From Mycoplasmopsis agalactiae PG2 (GTDB lineage: Bacteria > Bacillota_I > Bacilli_A > Mycoplasmatales > Metamycoplasmataceae): 64,000 nucleotides of DNA. Below the pieces are notes generated by a model. That model worked only from the letters and a program-made list of their open reading frames with translations, did no database searches and was not told where the DNA came from. Positions 44,490 to 55,202 of the stretch are shown here, in pieces. Each line of letters starts with the position of its first letter. Within the stretch, counting starts at the first letter, position 1. Location of the stretch: NCBI RefSeq assembly GCF_000063605.1, contig NC_009497.1, positions 372,001-436,000 of the forward strand. Direction: 5' to 3'. A program made the position numbers and the translations under genes.

Positions 44490-45050
44490 ATGTTTATTAA
44501 GGCTAATGCTGATGGTTATGCTTTAGCATTATATGACTTGCATAAAGAAGAAAAACATGTAAGTAGCACTTATGAAAATATTCTTTCATTTTATGAACTT
44601 TTATCAAATGACAAAGAAGTGTTTTCGTTCTTTAATAGCTCTAAAATAGGCTTAGAGGAAAAACACAAGATAGCTGATGAATTAGTGCAAGAGAATAAAA
44701 ATTTAAAAACTTTTGCTAACTTTTTAAAGCTTTTGATCTCGAAAAATAATTCACCCCTTTTGCTTCAAGCCTTATCAATATACATTCGTCTTGTTGAAAG
44801 CGAACTTAATATATTAAGAGCTAAATTAATTTCTGCTTTTGAAATAGATAATCAAACAAAAATTAAAATTATTGAAAAATTAGAAAACAAATATAACAAA
44901 AAAATCAAGCTAACTACATTCATAGATAAAAGCTTAATTTTTGGCTTTAAGATAGTGATAGGCAATGACATAATTGAACAAAATGCCAAAGCTGACTTAG
45001 AAAAAATTTCATCTTTAATCAACAACAAAAATGGAGACTTAAATGGCTAG
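44490..45050 (+). CDS. atpH: ATP synthase F1 subunit delta
   Basis: Links the peripheral stalk to F1. The 186 residues have the helical N-terminal domain and the C-terminal segment [25 protein letters not shown] typical of delta, quoted here in part only: [12 protein letters not shown]. Overlaps the atpA start by 8 nt. Confidence 0.93.
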   Translation: MFIKANADGYALALYDLHKEEKHVSSTYENILSFYELLSNDKEVFSFFNSSKIGLEEKHKIADELVQENKNLKTFANFLKLLISKNNSPLLLQALSIYIRLVESELNILRAKLISAFEIDNQTKIKIIEKLENKYNKKIKLTTFIDKSLIFGFKIVIGNDIIEQNAKADLEKISSLINNKNGDLNG

Positions 45051-46629
45051 TAAAAGTACTGATATAAGCGCAATAATTAAAGATAGAATTAGACGTTTTG
45101 ATTCAAAAATAGACTACTCTGAAATCGGTTATATTGTAACTATTGGTGATGGAATTGCTTTAGTTAACGGCCTTGATAATGCCAAAAATGGTGAAATAGT
45201 TAAATTTAAAAACAATATAACTGGCTTAGTTTTAAATTTAGAAGAAGAAGTAGTTGGTGTAGCTATTTTTGGTGATGCAAATATGCTTAGTGAAGCTGAT
45301 TTATGCACAAGAACCGGTGAAGTTATTGCAGTTCCTGTTGGCGATGAATTAACTGGCAGAGTTATTAATGCTATTGGCAATCCAATTGACGGTAAAGGAC
45401 CAATTAATAGCACTAAAAGAAGAGAAATTTTTAAAGTTGCTCCTGGCGTTATGAGTAGGGTCGAAGTGAATGAGCCACTTGAAACAGGCATTATTGCAAT
45501 TGATTCAATGATTCCAATTGGTAAAGGTCAAAGAGAATTAATCATTGGCGATAGACAAACTGGCAAAACATCAATTGCAATTGACACAATCATTAACCAA
45601 AAAGATAAAAATGTTAAATGTATTTATGTAGCTATTGGACAAAAAAATTCTACAGTAGCACAAATTACTAAAAAATTGCAAGATTCAGGTGCAATGGAGT
45701 ATACAACTGTGATTGTTTCTGGAGCTTCTGAACTAGCGCCACAACAATACATTGCTCCTTATTCAGGCACTGCTATTGCTGAAGAGTGAATGTCTGAAGG
45801 TAAAGACTGCTTAATTATTTACGATGATTTATCAAAACATGCTATTGCTTATAGAACATTATCACTCTTACTAAGACGTCCACCTGGACGTGAAGCTTAT
45901 CCAGGCGATGTTTTTTATCTTCACTCACAATTATTAGAAAGAGCTGCTAAAGTTAATTATTCTTATGGTGGCGGCTCAATTACAGCTTTACCAATTATTG
46001 AAACACAGCAAGGCGATATTTCTGCTTATATTCCAACTAATGTTATCTCAATTACTGACGGCCAAATTTTTACTCGTGAGAATTTATTCCACTCAGGTCA
46101 AAGGCCTGCTGTTGACGTTGGTTTTAGTGTTTCTAGAGTTGGTTCAAGTGCGCAGATTAAAGCCATGAAAGAAGTATCAAGTTCACTTAAGCTTGAGCTT
46201 GCTCAATATAACGAAATGCAAGCCTTTGCTCAATTTGGTTCTGACTTAGATGATTCAACTATTGCTATACTAAAACATGGTCATAAAGTTTATGAACTGC
46301 TTAAGCAAGAGCAATATTATCCAATTAATCAATTGGCGCAAACGGCTATTTTACTGGGCGTTAAGGAAAAAATCATCAATCCACTTCCTGCTAGTCAATT
46401 AAGAAGATATAGAGATGAAGTTATCAAATTTATGACTAAAGAATTAGAAGGCATAAAAATTGGTGAAAAAATTAAGCAAAATAATAATGCCTTAAATAGT
46501 AGTATTAAAGAAGAAATTACGACTCATTTAGTCAAAATAGTTAATAAAATAATAGCATCCTTGCATGATTATAAACCTGAAGCAGAGCTACCTATGCCTG
46601 CAAAATATTTAGAGATAAATAATGTCTAG
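45043..46629 (+). CDS. atpA: ATP synthase F1 subunit alpha
   Basis: Non-catalytic nucleotide-binding subunit. The 528 residues contain Walker [10 protein letters not shown] near residue 169, and the alpha/beta signature region [15 protein letters not shown] near residue 350, with the Arg finger. One UGA Trp codon (45787-45789) in AEEWMSEG divides the frame under the standard code. Overlaps atpH and atpG by 8 nt at either end. Confidence 0.97.
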
Positions 46630-47485
46630 TATTCAATCTATACAAAGCAGAATTAAAACTGTTCAGTCAATCAGAAAAATAACACATGCAATGGAGCTAG
46701 TTTCATATTCAAAACTCAAAAAAGCAAAAACTGCTTTTGACGAAGTTGAAAAATATAATTTGCTCATTGATCAAACTTTTAACAAAATTTTTGAAAACAT
46801 TAGCCATGATGATTTAAAAGAGTTAATGAAATCAAGAAACAATAGTAAAAGCAAGCTTTATATTATTGTAACAAGCAACCTAGGCCTTGCTGGAGCTTAT
46901 AATGCTAATGTTATTAAGCTAGTTAAAGAAACAGTGACAAGTGATGATTATTTAATAATAATTGGCTCATATGGCGTTAGAGCATTAAGACAGCAATATA
47001 ATGAGCAAATAATTAATCTTAGTGACATAACAACAAGTAAAAGAACTAGTACTTTAGTTTCAAAAATTATCAAAAGAGCCTTTAAATACTACAGAAACGG
47101 CGCAGTTAGCTCAATTAATTTCATTTACACTAAGTTCATAAATAATTTAGTTCAAGAAGAATTGTGCGAAAAAGTTTTCCCTTTTGATGAACAAATGATT
47201 CGCGAACATATTGACCGTAAAGAAATTGATTATAAATTGGAATTCGAGCCAAGTGCTAAAGATGTTTTAGCTGATGCTATCCCACTTTTTGTTGATTCTA
47301 AATTACATTTAGCAATGGCAACTTCGCTTATCAGTGAGCACTCAGCTCGCAGAAGCGCAATGGAAAATGCCACAAGAAATTCCGACAGTTTGATAACTGA
47401 ATTAGATATGGAATTTAAACGTAAGCGTCAAGCAAAAATCACTAACGAAATAATTGAAATTGTTTCTGGTGCTGATGCTGTTTAG
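46622..47485 (+). CDS. atpG: ATP synthase F1 subunit gamma
   Basis: Central rotor. The 287 residues begin [27 protein letters not shown]-type coiled coil (key part [16 protein letters not shown]) and end with [18 protein letters not shown], the conserved C-terminal helix. Followed by a 53-nt gap that contains a CCTGTTTTATAGGG dispersed motif and an AAGGAG site for atpD. Confidence 0.96.
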   Translation: MSSIQSIQSRIKTVQSIRKITHAMELVSYSKLKKAKTAFDEVEKYNLLIDQTFNKIFENISHDDLKELMKSRNNSKSKLYIIVTSNLGLAGAYNANVIKLVKETVTSDDYLIIIGSYGVRALRQQYNEQIINLSDITTSKRTSTLVSKIIKRAFKYYRNGAVSSINFIYTKFINNLVQEELCEKVFPFDEQMIREHIDRKEIDYKLEFEPSAKDVLADAIPLFVDSKLHLAMATSLISEHSARRSAMENATRNSDSLITELDMEFKRKRQAKITNEIIEIVSGADAV

Positions 47486-47529
47486 CTCATATAAGCCTGT
47501 TTTATAGGGCTAAAAGAAAAATTTATTAA

Positions 47530-49002
<1,473 letters not shown>

Positions 49003-49016
49003 AAAAAAATACCCCT

Positions 49017-49430
49017 ATGCATAGTTATTCAAACTTAAAAATAGTTACTCAAGCTAGAACTTTTTATAATGGCCCTGTTTTAAGTGTTGAACTTAAAACT
49101 AAAAGTGGTGGATCAATAGTTTTGCAACCCAATAGAAGTGAGTTATTAACGACCATCGATATCTGTAAACTAGTCATAAAAGATTATCCAGATAACAAAG
49201 AAAAAGTGTATTCAATTAGCGATGGCATAGTATATGCTGATAAATCTAGCATCAACATAATCACAAATGATATTATCCTTAATAGTGATATTGATCTTAA
49301 AAAAGCTGAAAGTGACAGAGATAAAGCTATTAACATTTTAAGTAGCAACAATGATGTTGAAGTTATTTCACGTTTTGAAATAAAACTTAAAAAAGCAATT
49401 AATAGAATTAATGTTTCGCAACACAAGTAA
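49017..49430 (+). CDS. atpC: ATP synthase F1 subunit epsilon
   Basis: Rotor subunit and inhibitor of ATP hydrolysis. The 137 residues show the beta-sandwich domain (GPVLSVELKTKSGG, residues about 18-31) and a C-terminal helical hairpin (KKAESDRDKAINIL and FEIKLKKAINRI). End of the operon, with a terminator directly after. Confidence 0.9.
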   Translation: MHSYSNLKIVTQARTFYNGPVLSVELKTKSGGSIVLQPNRSELLTTIDICKLVIKDYPDNKEKVYSISDGIVYADKSSINIITNDIILNSDIDLKKAESDRDKAINILSSNNDVEVISRFEIKLKKAINRINVSQHK

Positions 49431-49434
49431 TCCT

Positions 49435-49457
49435 AAACCCCAAATTGAGGGGTTTTT
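49435..49457 (+). terminator. Terminator of the ATP synthase operon
   Basis: AAACCCC pairs with GGGGTTT, followed by T residues, just after atpC. Confidence 0.85.
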
Positions 49458-49552
49458 GTATTCAAAAAATGCTTTTTTATGCCATTTTATAGTATTGTTT
49501 GTTTAAATAGTATAAAATTAAAATATAGATTTAAAGTCAGCTAGGATGGAGA

Positions 49553-50467
49553 ATGTGAGTAAAATTTAATGACTGATACAATCAAGTTGTTGAAGTTCCT
49601 AAAATTTTTGGGCTAAATCACATTTTGTTCATTTGTGCCGCTATTGCACTGACAATATTTTTACTATTTGTATTCCAAAGTGCAAGCAGAAATGTTGTTC
49701 GTGGTGCAATAATATTTGTGTGGATATTTATTTTCCTTTCAGAACTAATTTTCAGACAATTTGGTCAAATTGCATGAATGAAAGTTCATGATGGTGCAAA
49801 ATATAATTTAGCATATGTGCCAGTGCAAATTGTTTCATTGTACTTTTGGGTATTACCATTTTATTTCTTTATACCAAATAAAAAATGAGAAGCAGCAATG
49901 CTGCCATTTATTGGAATATCAGGTTTAACAATTGGGGCAATTTTATTAGTTTATCCAGCAGTAGTATTTTCAAATAATACACCTAACAATGTTTACTACA
50001 TGTTCCAATCTGCACTAACATTTTCATTAGGGTGTTATTTAATACTTAAAGGTAAGTTACCATTACGTAGTTGAAGAACTTATGTATATCACATAGTGTT
50101 TATGGTTTCTATCTTTGTTGCAGCTGTAATATTAAATGAAGTTGTTTATGCTGCAACTTCAAACGAAGCAGTGCACAGGGGTATAAACTTTATGTACTTA
50201 TCACACAGAGTAAAACCTTTACCATACTACAAAGATATGGTTGATCTTAAGATAATTACAGACACTAAAGAAAATGCAAGACTATTTGTTACAGCATTTG
50301 TCTTAGGTTTAGTAATATTGCCAATCGCACCTTATATGCTATTCTTCATTTTATTTAGACCATTTGTAAAAGCTATAGATGATGTTATTGCAAGCTCAGC
50401 TAAGTCTGAAAAAGACAAAGCTAATAGCAAAAATGAAGATGTAGAACTTAAAAAAGCTATGGCATAG
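49553..50467 (+). CDS. Multi-pass membrane protein (YwaF/TMEM164-like)
   Basis: A 304-residue integral membrane protein with about seven hydrophobic helices (for example ILFICAAIALTIFLLFVF, IFVWIFIFLSELIF, AMLPFIGISGLTIGAILL, AFVLGLVILPIAPYMLFFILF) and a charged C-terminal tail. The ATG at 49553 (MWVKFNDW) reads two UGA Trp codons at once; the other local ATG/GTG codons lead to early stops. Spacing of helices recalls the YwaF/TMEM164 family, low certainty. Function unknown. Confidence 0.6.
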
Positions 50468-50514
50468 GAAATAAACACAAAAACTTAGTTTATTGAGAGA
50501 GTTATTTACATTAT

Positions 50515-50568
50515 AAAATCAAGTGCCGCCTAGGAAAATTTTTACCTTAAGGTATTGCACTTGATTTT
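50515..50568 (+). terminator. Long hairpin with an inner palindrome, probable terminator
   Basis: A perfect 12-base stem AAAATCAAGTGC/GCACTTGATTTT encloses a 30-base loop that itself contains the palindromes CCTAGG and TACCTTAAGGTA. It follows the membrane protein gene by about 50 nt. Confidence 0.6.
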
Positions 50569-50747
50569 ACATTTATGGAAAACATATTATTTTTTTAATT
50601 TTTAAATCAGTAAAACAAAAATAAGTTTGATTAATAGTCTTGATAAGGTTTCTACATCTTTAAATTTTTATGGCTCCAAGCAAAAATAAGAGAAAATAAT
50701 GAATAATAATAAAAAAATAAGAAGGGATAATGAAATACTAATTTATT

Positions 50748-51770
50748 ATGAAAAAGAGTTTTAAGTTATTATTGGCTGCAACTACAATTTCAGTAACTGC
50801 AGCCTCTCTTCTATCAGCCTCTTGCGATACCAATGAATCTGAAAAAAGAAAAATAATCAATAACTTAGTTGATAATCCAGAAAAAGACTTAAACAAAAAT
50901 ATAAATTCAAAACCTGAACCAAAGAATGAGCCACATAAACCTAATGATGATGGCAAGAAAGCAGATGATAATAAAAAGGAAAATGATTCAGAATCATCTA
51001 GCAATGAAACAACTGAGAAAGATGAAAAAGTAGATAAAACAAAAGACAAAAACTCCGAAGATCAAAAAAATAAGGATAAAGATTCTCCTGGTTCTCCAAA
51101 AGACGAAAAAGATAGAAAAGATGAAAAGAATGAGAATGAATCTAGAAGTGATAACAGATCAGTAACTCCAAGTCCAGAAACTGAAACTCCACCTTCTACA
51201 CTGCCTGTTCCTGCACTAAAACCAGAACCACAACCAGATATGCCTCCAGCTGATGAGCCTAGGGCAGAAGGAGAAACCGAAGGCAAAAAAGAACTGAGTG
51301 AACTTGATAAAATAGCAAAAGATCTTAAAGATATTTTCAAATTTGCTGCATCATCGGAAGACAATGAAGAATTGAAGAAATTCAAAAACAATAGCGGTGA
51401 TTACTCTCTTTGATATAGCAATAAGGATAGAAGTATTTGAATAACTGAAGGTAAGGAATCACCATTTGACAATAACAAAACAGAAGGTATCAAATTTGTC
51501 TTATTTGAACTAGATGAAAAAGCAAGTTCCATTAAAAATGATATTCAGCTTGTTAATGATAAAGATCCATTAATTAAATCAAAAGAAGATGGCTATGATA
51601 TATCTACATTATCTAACCAATTGAATTTCGAAATACTTAATGGCGGTGGAAGTAACAAATTTAGCCTTAAAGTTAAATACAAAGTGGGTAAATTTTTAAA
51701 CAGAAGCGAATCAGAAGCATCAGACGTATCTAATGAATCAACAGTTTCAATAACAATACAAACTAAATAA
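50748..51770 (+). CDS. Surface lipoprotein with charged and proline-rich linker
   Basis: A 340-residue lipoprotein (lipobox LLSASC). Residues 30-140 are almost all Lys, Asp, Glu, Asn and Ser; residues 140-185 are Pro-rich (TPPSTLPVPALKPEPQP). The C-terminal 140 residues form a domain shared with the 52312-52914 lipoprotein: LDKIAKDLKDI versus VNSIVKDLKDV, then LWYSNKDRSIWITEGKESPF versus LWYDRKDHNIVITEGTKAPF, quoted in short pieces only, and VKYKVGKF versus IKYKVGEF. The linker makes it a stalked surface display protein; ligand unknown. A UGA Trp near 51413 splits the frame. Confidence 0.75.
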
Positions 51771-51928
51771 TTCCCTAATCATTTTAATAAATAGACAAAA
51801 TAAGCAACCAAGAATTATAATTTTTAAAATGTATCTTATTTTTCATTCCATAAATTCGCAATAAAAAAATAGAATCAAAAAACGAAATAAGCAAAGTAAA
51901 ACAATACCTAACTTTTTAATGAATAAAA

Positions 51929-51956
51929 AAAGCCACCAGATTAAAAAATGGCTTTA
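51929..51956 (+). terminator. Probable terminator after the 50.7 kb lipoprotein
   Basis: AAAGCCA pairs with TGGCTTT around an A-rich loop. Weak downstream T tract. Confidence 0.5.
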
Positions 51957-52197
51957 ACATCATATTTTTACTTTTCCATAGAAATCAATCTATTTGAAAA
52001 TATTGATTTCAATGTGACGCTGCTACTGTTAAAACTTAATAAAAGCAAAACTAATGACATGCAATATTTTGGTTCAAGTTATAACAATGAAATTAATGAC
52101 ATACTTAATTTAAATGACCTTAATTATAAAAATAGTGGTATAGGTAAACTTAAAGACTTTTTTAAATTATCAATCTTAAGTGACTAAACAATTTTAA

Positions 52198-52230
52198 GCC
52201 TTCAAACTATAACTGTTTGACGGTTTTTTT
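52198..52230 (+). terminator. Terminator upstream of the 52.3 kb lipoprotein
   Basis: CCTTCAAAC pairs with GTTTGACGG (one bulge) followed by T7. The stretch between this and the previous hairpin has no clear gene. Confidence 0.65.
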
Positions 52231-52311
52231 CATCAAAGTGTATTTATTAATAAATAAGAGTAAAATTAAAGTGTAGAAATTACAAAATAATAAAAATGAT
52301 AGATAAGGAAG

Positions 52312-52914
52312 ATGAGTTCAAAATTTAAGATGAAAAAGAGTAGTAAGTTTTTATCAGCTTTAGGAATCATTAGTGTTTTAACAACATTGCCATTGATTGC
52401 TGCAAAGTGCAATGAACCTGAAGTGAAAAAAGATAAAGATGGTAGTAAAACCGATACACCCGCAACAACAACCACAACTGAAACTACTGATGTAAATTCA
52501 ATAGTAAAAGATTTAAAAGATGTTCTAACTTTATCTAGTGATAGCAAAAAAGATGACATTCTAAAGAAATTAAAGGAAGACAGCAGTAAATACACCCTTT
52601 GATATGACAGAAAAGATCATAACATTGTAATAACAGAAGGAACAAAGGCTCCTTTTGGTAAAGGTTTTAGAGGGAAAAAATGAGTTCTTTTCACACTTAA
52701 TGACAAAGCAAGTAAAATTACAGGTGATTTTCAATTAGTTAATGACACAAAACCAACATATAGTGAAAATAAATTATCTACCCAATTAAACTTTAGTATT
52801 GATGAGAAAAAAGAAAACATTACAATTAAATATAAAGTCGGAGAATTTAAGGGTAAAGATACTGTTCCTGAAATTTCAGAAAAAGCTAACGAATCAACTG
52901 TATCGATAAAATAG
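52312..52914 (+). CDS. Surface lipoprotein, paralog of the 50.7 kb lipoprotein
   Basis: A 200-residue lipoprotein (lipobox LIAAKC). After a Thr-rich linker (TPATTTTTETT) it carries the same C-terminal domain as the preceding lipoprotein: KDLKDVLTL, YTLWYDRKDHNIVITEG, WVLFTLNDKASKI and TIKYKVGEF. The two genes therefore share one folded domain displayed on linkers of different length and composition, as expected from duplication with linker divergence. An AAGGA site lies just before the ATG at 52312; the ATG six codons later is an alternative. Confidence 0.75.
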
Positions 52915-52936
52915 TAATGGTGCTTGAATAAAAAAC

Positions 52937-52970
52937 AAACTACCTAGGCTTGAAAACCAGGTAGTTTTTT
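52937..52970 (+). terminator. Terminator of the 52.3 kb lipoprotein
   Basis: AAACTACCT pairs with AGGTAGTTT around a loop containing GG/CC, followed by a T6 run. Confidence 0.85.
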
Positions 52971-53052
52971 ATTTTGTTAGTTAATAAATTGTTTGTATAA
53001 AACAACTTTTAAAAGTCTATGTCACTATTTACATTTCTAAATATAAGGCAAT

Positions 53053-53160
53053 AAAAAAATGTAAGCATAATTGCTTACAACTGTTTCTTTTGTTTTTTTA
53101 ATGACCATGCATTCGACAGTAGTGAAACGAACTACTCATAAACAAGAAACTGTGTTTCTA
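53053..53160 (-). ncRNA. Orphan copy of the candidate antitoxin RNA
   Basis: On the complement, a TAAAAT box (53167-53172) after TATGTGC would start an RNA of about 107 nt. It has an AGTAGT/ACTACT hairpin, GGTCAT, the block ACAAAAGAAACA and a terminator TGTAAGC/GCTTACA plus T7. These elements fall in the same order and spacing as in the RNA at 27202-27310, while the stems have different bases. No toxin-like frame follows downstream on the minus strand. Confidence 0.6.
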
Positions 53161-53189
53161 GGTATAATTTTAGCACATATTTTACTTGT

Positions 53190-53642
53190 GTTTTATTTTT
53201 ATTGTTTCTTTGTTTATAAATTGTTCCAATTAATATATATTCCGTAAGGTTAAGTTATATAAAAAAACCATAGACATAATAGTCTATAGTAGTTCTATCT
53301 CCTCATTTTGCCATCTCAAATGGTAGTCAGAGTCAGTCAAAACAAGACTGCCAATATAGTTCTTATTAAGAATAGTCATTTGCTATCATAAATTTTTAGA
53401 GTTAGTGATATTTCATTATAGTATTTAATTCTGTCTCTTGCTTTTTCTTACATTAACCCAGAAACAAAATCACATAAAGATTTGTTATTTGGATAAGTTA
53501 TCATAACTTGATCATAGACATATTAACCCTTGTTTTATTTCTAATCTTTCCATAAATCTTTTTAAATGCACAAAACTCTCTATTAAGTAGAAAGATTAAC
53601 GCACTTATTTTTTACAACTAGTTTAGCTAGTTTAAAATATAA
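53190..53642 (-). other. Decayed coding remnant
   Basis: On the complement short frames such as VYDQVMITYPNNKSLCDF and EKARDRIKYYNEISLTLK suggest an old gene broken by several stops. A hairpin CCATAGAC/GTCTATAG at 53266-53290 with a T7 run on the minus strand looks like its terminator. Identity not recognised. Confidence 0.4.
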
Positions 53643-53666
53643 AACTTGCTATTTAATATAGCAAGC
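53643..53666 (-). terminator. Terminator of the 53.7 kb hypothetical gene
   Basis: CTTGCTAT pairs with ATAGCAAG around a five-base loop; the minus strand continues with TTTTA. Confidence 0.7.
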
Positions 53667-53694
53667 TATGCAAAATTTGGAAAAGTCGCAAAAG

Positions 53695-54186
53695 TTAAAT
53701 TACTGCTCCGTTTATTTTGCTGTCCTTTTCTCTATGCTTCTTTCGTATAACAACCAGTTTAGGAACGCTTCCTTGATTTGCTAAATTGGCTGTGACTCAG
53801 TTAACAATTTTCAATTGATCTTTAAGCGAGACATAAGGCAATCGAGCCATATCTTCTCAGCTAGTTTGAATTTTAGGTATAAGTTCGTCATAATTCATTT
53901 TGTAGATAACTGACAGATCAATTGCCTTAGCTAGTAGAACCTTAGCGCTTTTTCCATTTTCAAGTATGCCGTCTTCTGTATCAATATTAATTATATTTTC
54001 ATTAGAAATATCATTATTTTCTTCTAATAGTCCAGCGACAAAGTAAACATCATTATTATCTATTGCAATCAATGTTATAACATTAGACTTTAATTTGTTT
54101 TCTCCATCAATTTTCTCTATAAATTCAGGAAATAATGATATTGGTTTTAAGACTGGTAATACTTCTATTTTACTTTCATTTTGCAT
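53695..54186 (-). CDS. Hypothetical protein
   Basis: A 163-residue protein, one UGA Trp. The N-terminal half is acidic and beta-rich (VITLIAIDNNDVYFVAGLL), the segment SAKVLLAKAIDLSVIYKM resembles the core strand-helix of small toxin folds but is not diagnostic, and the C-terminus is very basic (VVIRKKHREK). No family recognised. Its own terminator follows, and its leader holds two hairpins (54239-54270 and 54277-54292), which suggests independent regulation. Confidence 0.5.
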
Positions 54187-54238
54187 AATATTATTTTAAA
54201 AAATACATAGGGCCAATTTTTAACAACTTTTTCCCTCA

Positions 54239-54292
54239 AGCACTTTTTGTAGATAAGTGGTAAAAGTGCTAAATTAGGCCATTTCTTTGGCC
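54239..54292 (-). promoter_or_regulatory. Two-hairpin leader upstream of the 53.7 kb hypothetical gene
   Basis: AGCACTTTT/AAAAGTGCT (54239-54247 and 54262-54270) and GGCCA/TGGCC (54277-54292) lie 50-105 nt before the start at 54186. Could be leader structure or a small RNA; no clear promoter identified. Confidence 0.35.
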
Positions 54293-54356
54293 AAAAATTA
54301 AACTTTTGCAAAATTTATACTGTTAATAATTTGTTGATATATATAAATGCCAATAA

Positions 54357-54393
54357 AAAAAGCCGCCAGTTTTATGCTAAACAGCTTTTTTGA
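54357..54393 (-). terminator. Terminator overlapping the plsY stop
   Basis: AAAAAAGC pairs with GCTTTTTT around an inner GTTT/AAAC stem; the plsY stop codon lies inside it. Confidence 0.6.
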
Positions 54394-55102
54394 TTGCAAA
54401 TTTTCTTTCACTTTTATTAATCAATCTTTTGAAATTATCACGGTGACTTACAAGCACTAGAAAAGCACATAAAGTATAAATTATTGGGCTAACATATCAG
54501 TAATTTACAAGTGTTGTAAATGAATTAGTATATTCAACAGCATTAGTTCAGTATCCAGTTGGGCCTTGAATCATTCATGGCATTCAAACAAATAAAAGCA
54601 GTGAGAATGCAACGGTAATTGAGCCTAGCGAAACAATTTTACTTATTCCAACAACTAGTAAAAATATTAAGAATGCAATTAAAAATAAAATAATATTAAT
54701 AGAAATTATTAAGCCAACTGTACAAGCTGCTCCCTTGCCACCTTTAAATTTGTAATAAGCAGGAAAAATGTGACCAATTACTACTCCAAGTCCAAGTGCT
54801 TGCGGGCTAATATATGAAGCATATGAAAAAGCATTTACTGCTGGCACATGATTAACTATAGCTGAAATTATTAATATAGGAAGAAGTGTTTTAAGTACAT
54901 CTGTAGCAAAGACAATTAATGCAAATTTAGCTCCATAAGTTCTTAAACTGTTTGTTGCTCCTGCATTTTTGCTATTATGTTCTCTAATATCATCATTTTT
55001 GACTCTTCTACTTAATATTATTGATGTATTAAAAGATCCTAAAAGTAGATATCCAAGTAAAAATAATGCTAAATTTATTAAAATGCTATACAGTATATTC
55101 AT
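54377..55102 (-). CDS. plsY: Acyl-phosphate:glycerol-3-phosphate acyltransferase PlsY
   Basis: Membrane enzyme that makes lysophosphatidic acid in phospholipid synthesis. The 241 residues have the family's loops: GSFNTSIILSR, the glycine/asparagine motif NSKNAGATNSLRTYG and GHIFPAYYKFKGGKGAACT. Multiple transmembrane helices. The start at MNILYS (55102) is used rather than the upstream in-frame codon. UGA Trp codons occur in the C-terminal part, which carries an extra hydrophobic loop relative to short PlsY proteins. Confidence 0.93.
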
Positions 55103-55148
55103 ACTGTAATATTTTACACATTTAATAATCAATTAAATTTTGAAAGTT

Positions 55149-55178
55149 AAAAATGCACACTACTAATGTGCATTTTTT
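55149..55178. terminator. Terminator of lon
   Basis: AAAATGCACA pairs with TGTGCATTTT; T runs on both strands. Confidence 0.8.
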
Positions 55179-55202
55179 GCATAAGTAAAGGCAATAAATT
55201 AT

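Noticed and set aside
51948-52187. 79-residue open frame between two lipoproteins
   Set aside because: It starts inside a hairpin, has no ribosome-binding site and shows no domain; composition is like the surrounding non-coding sequence.
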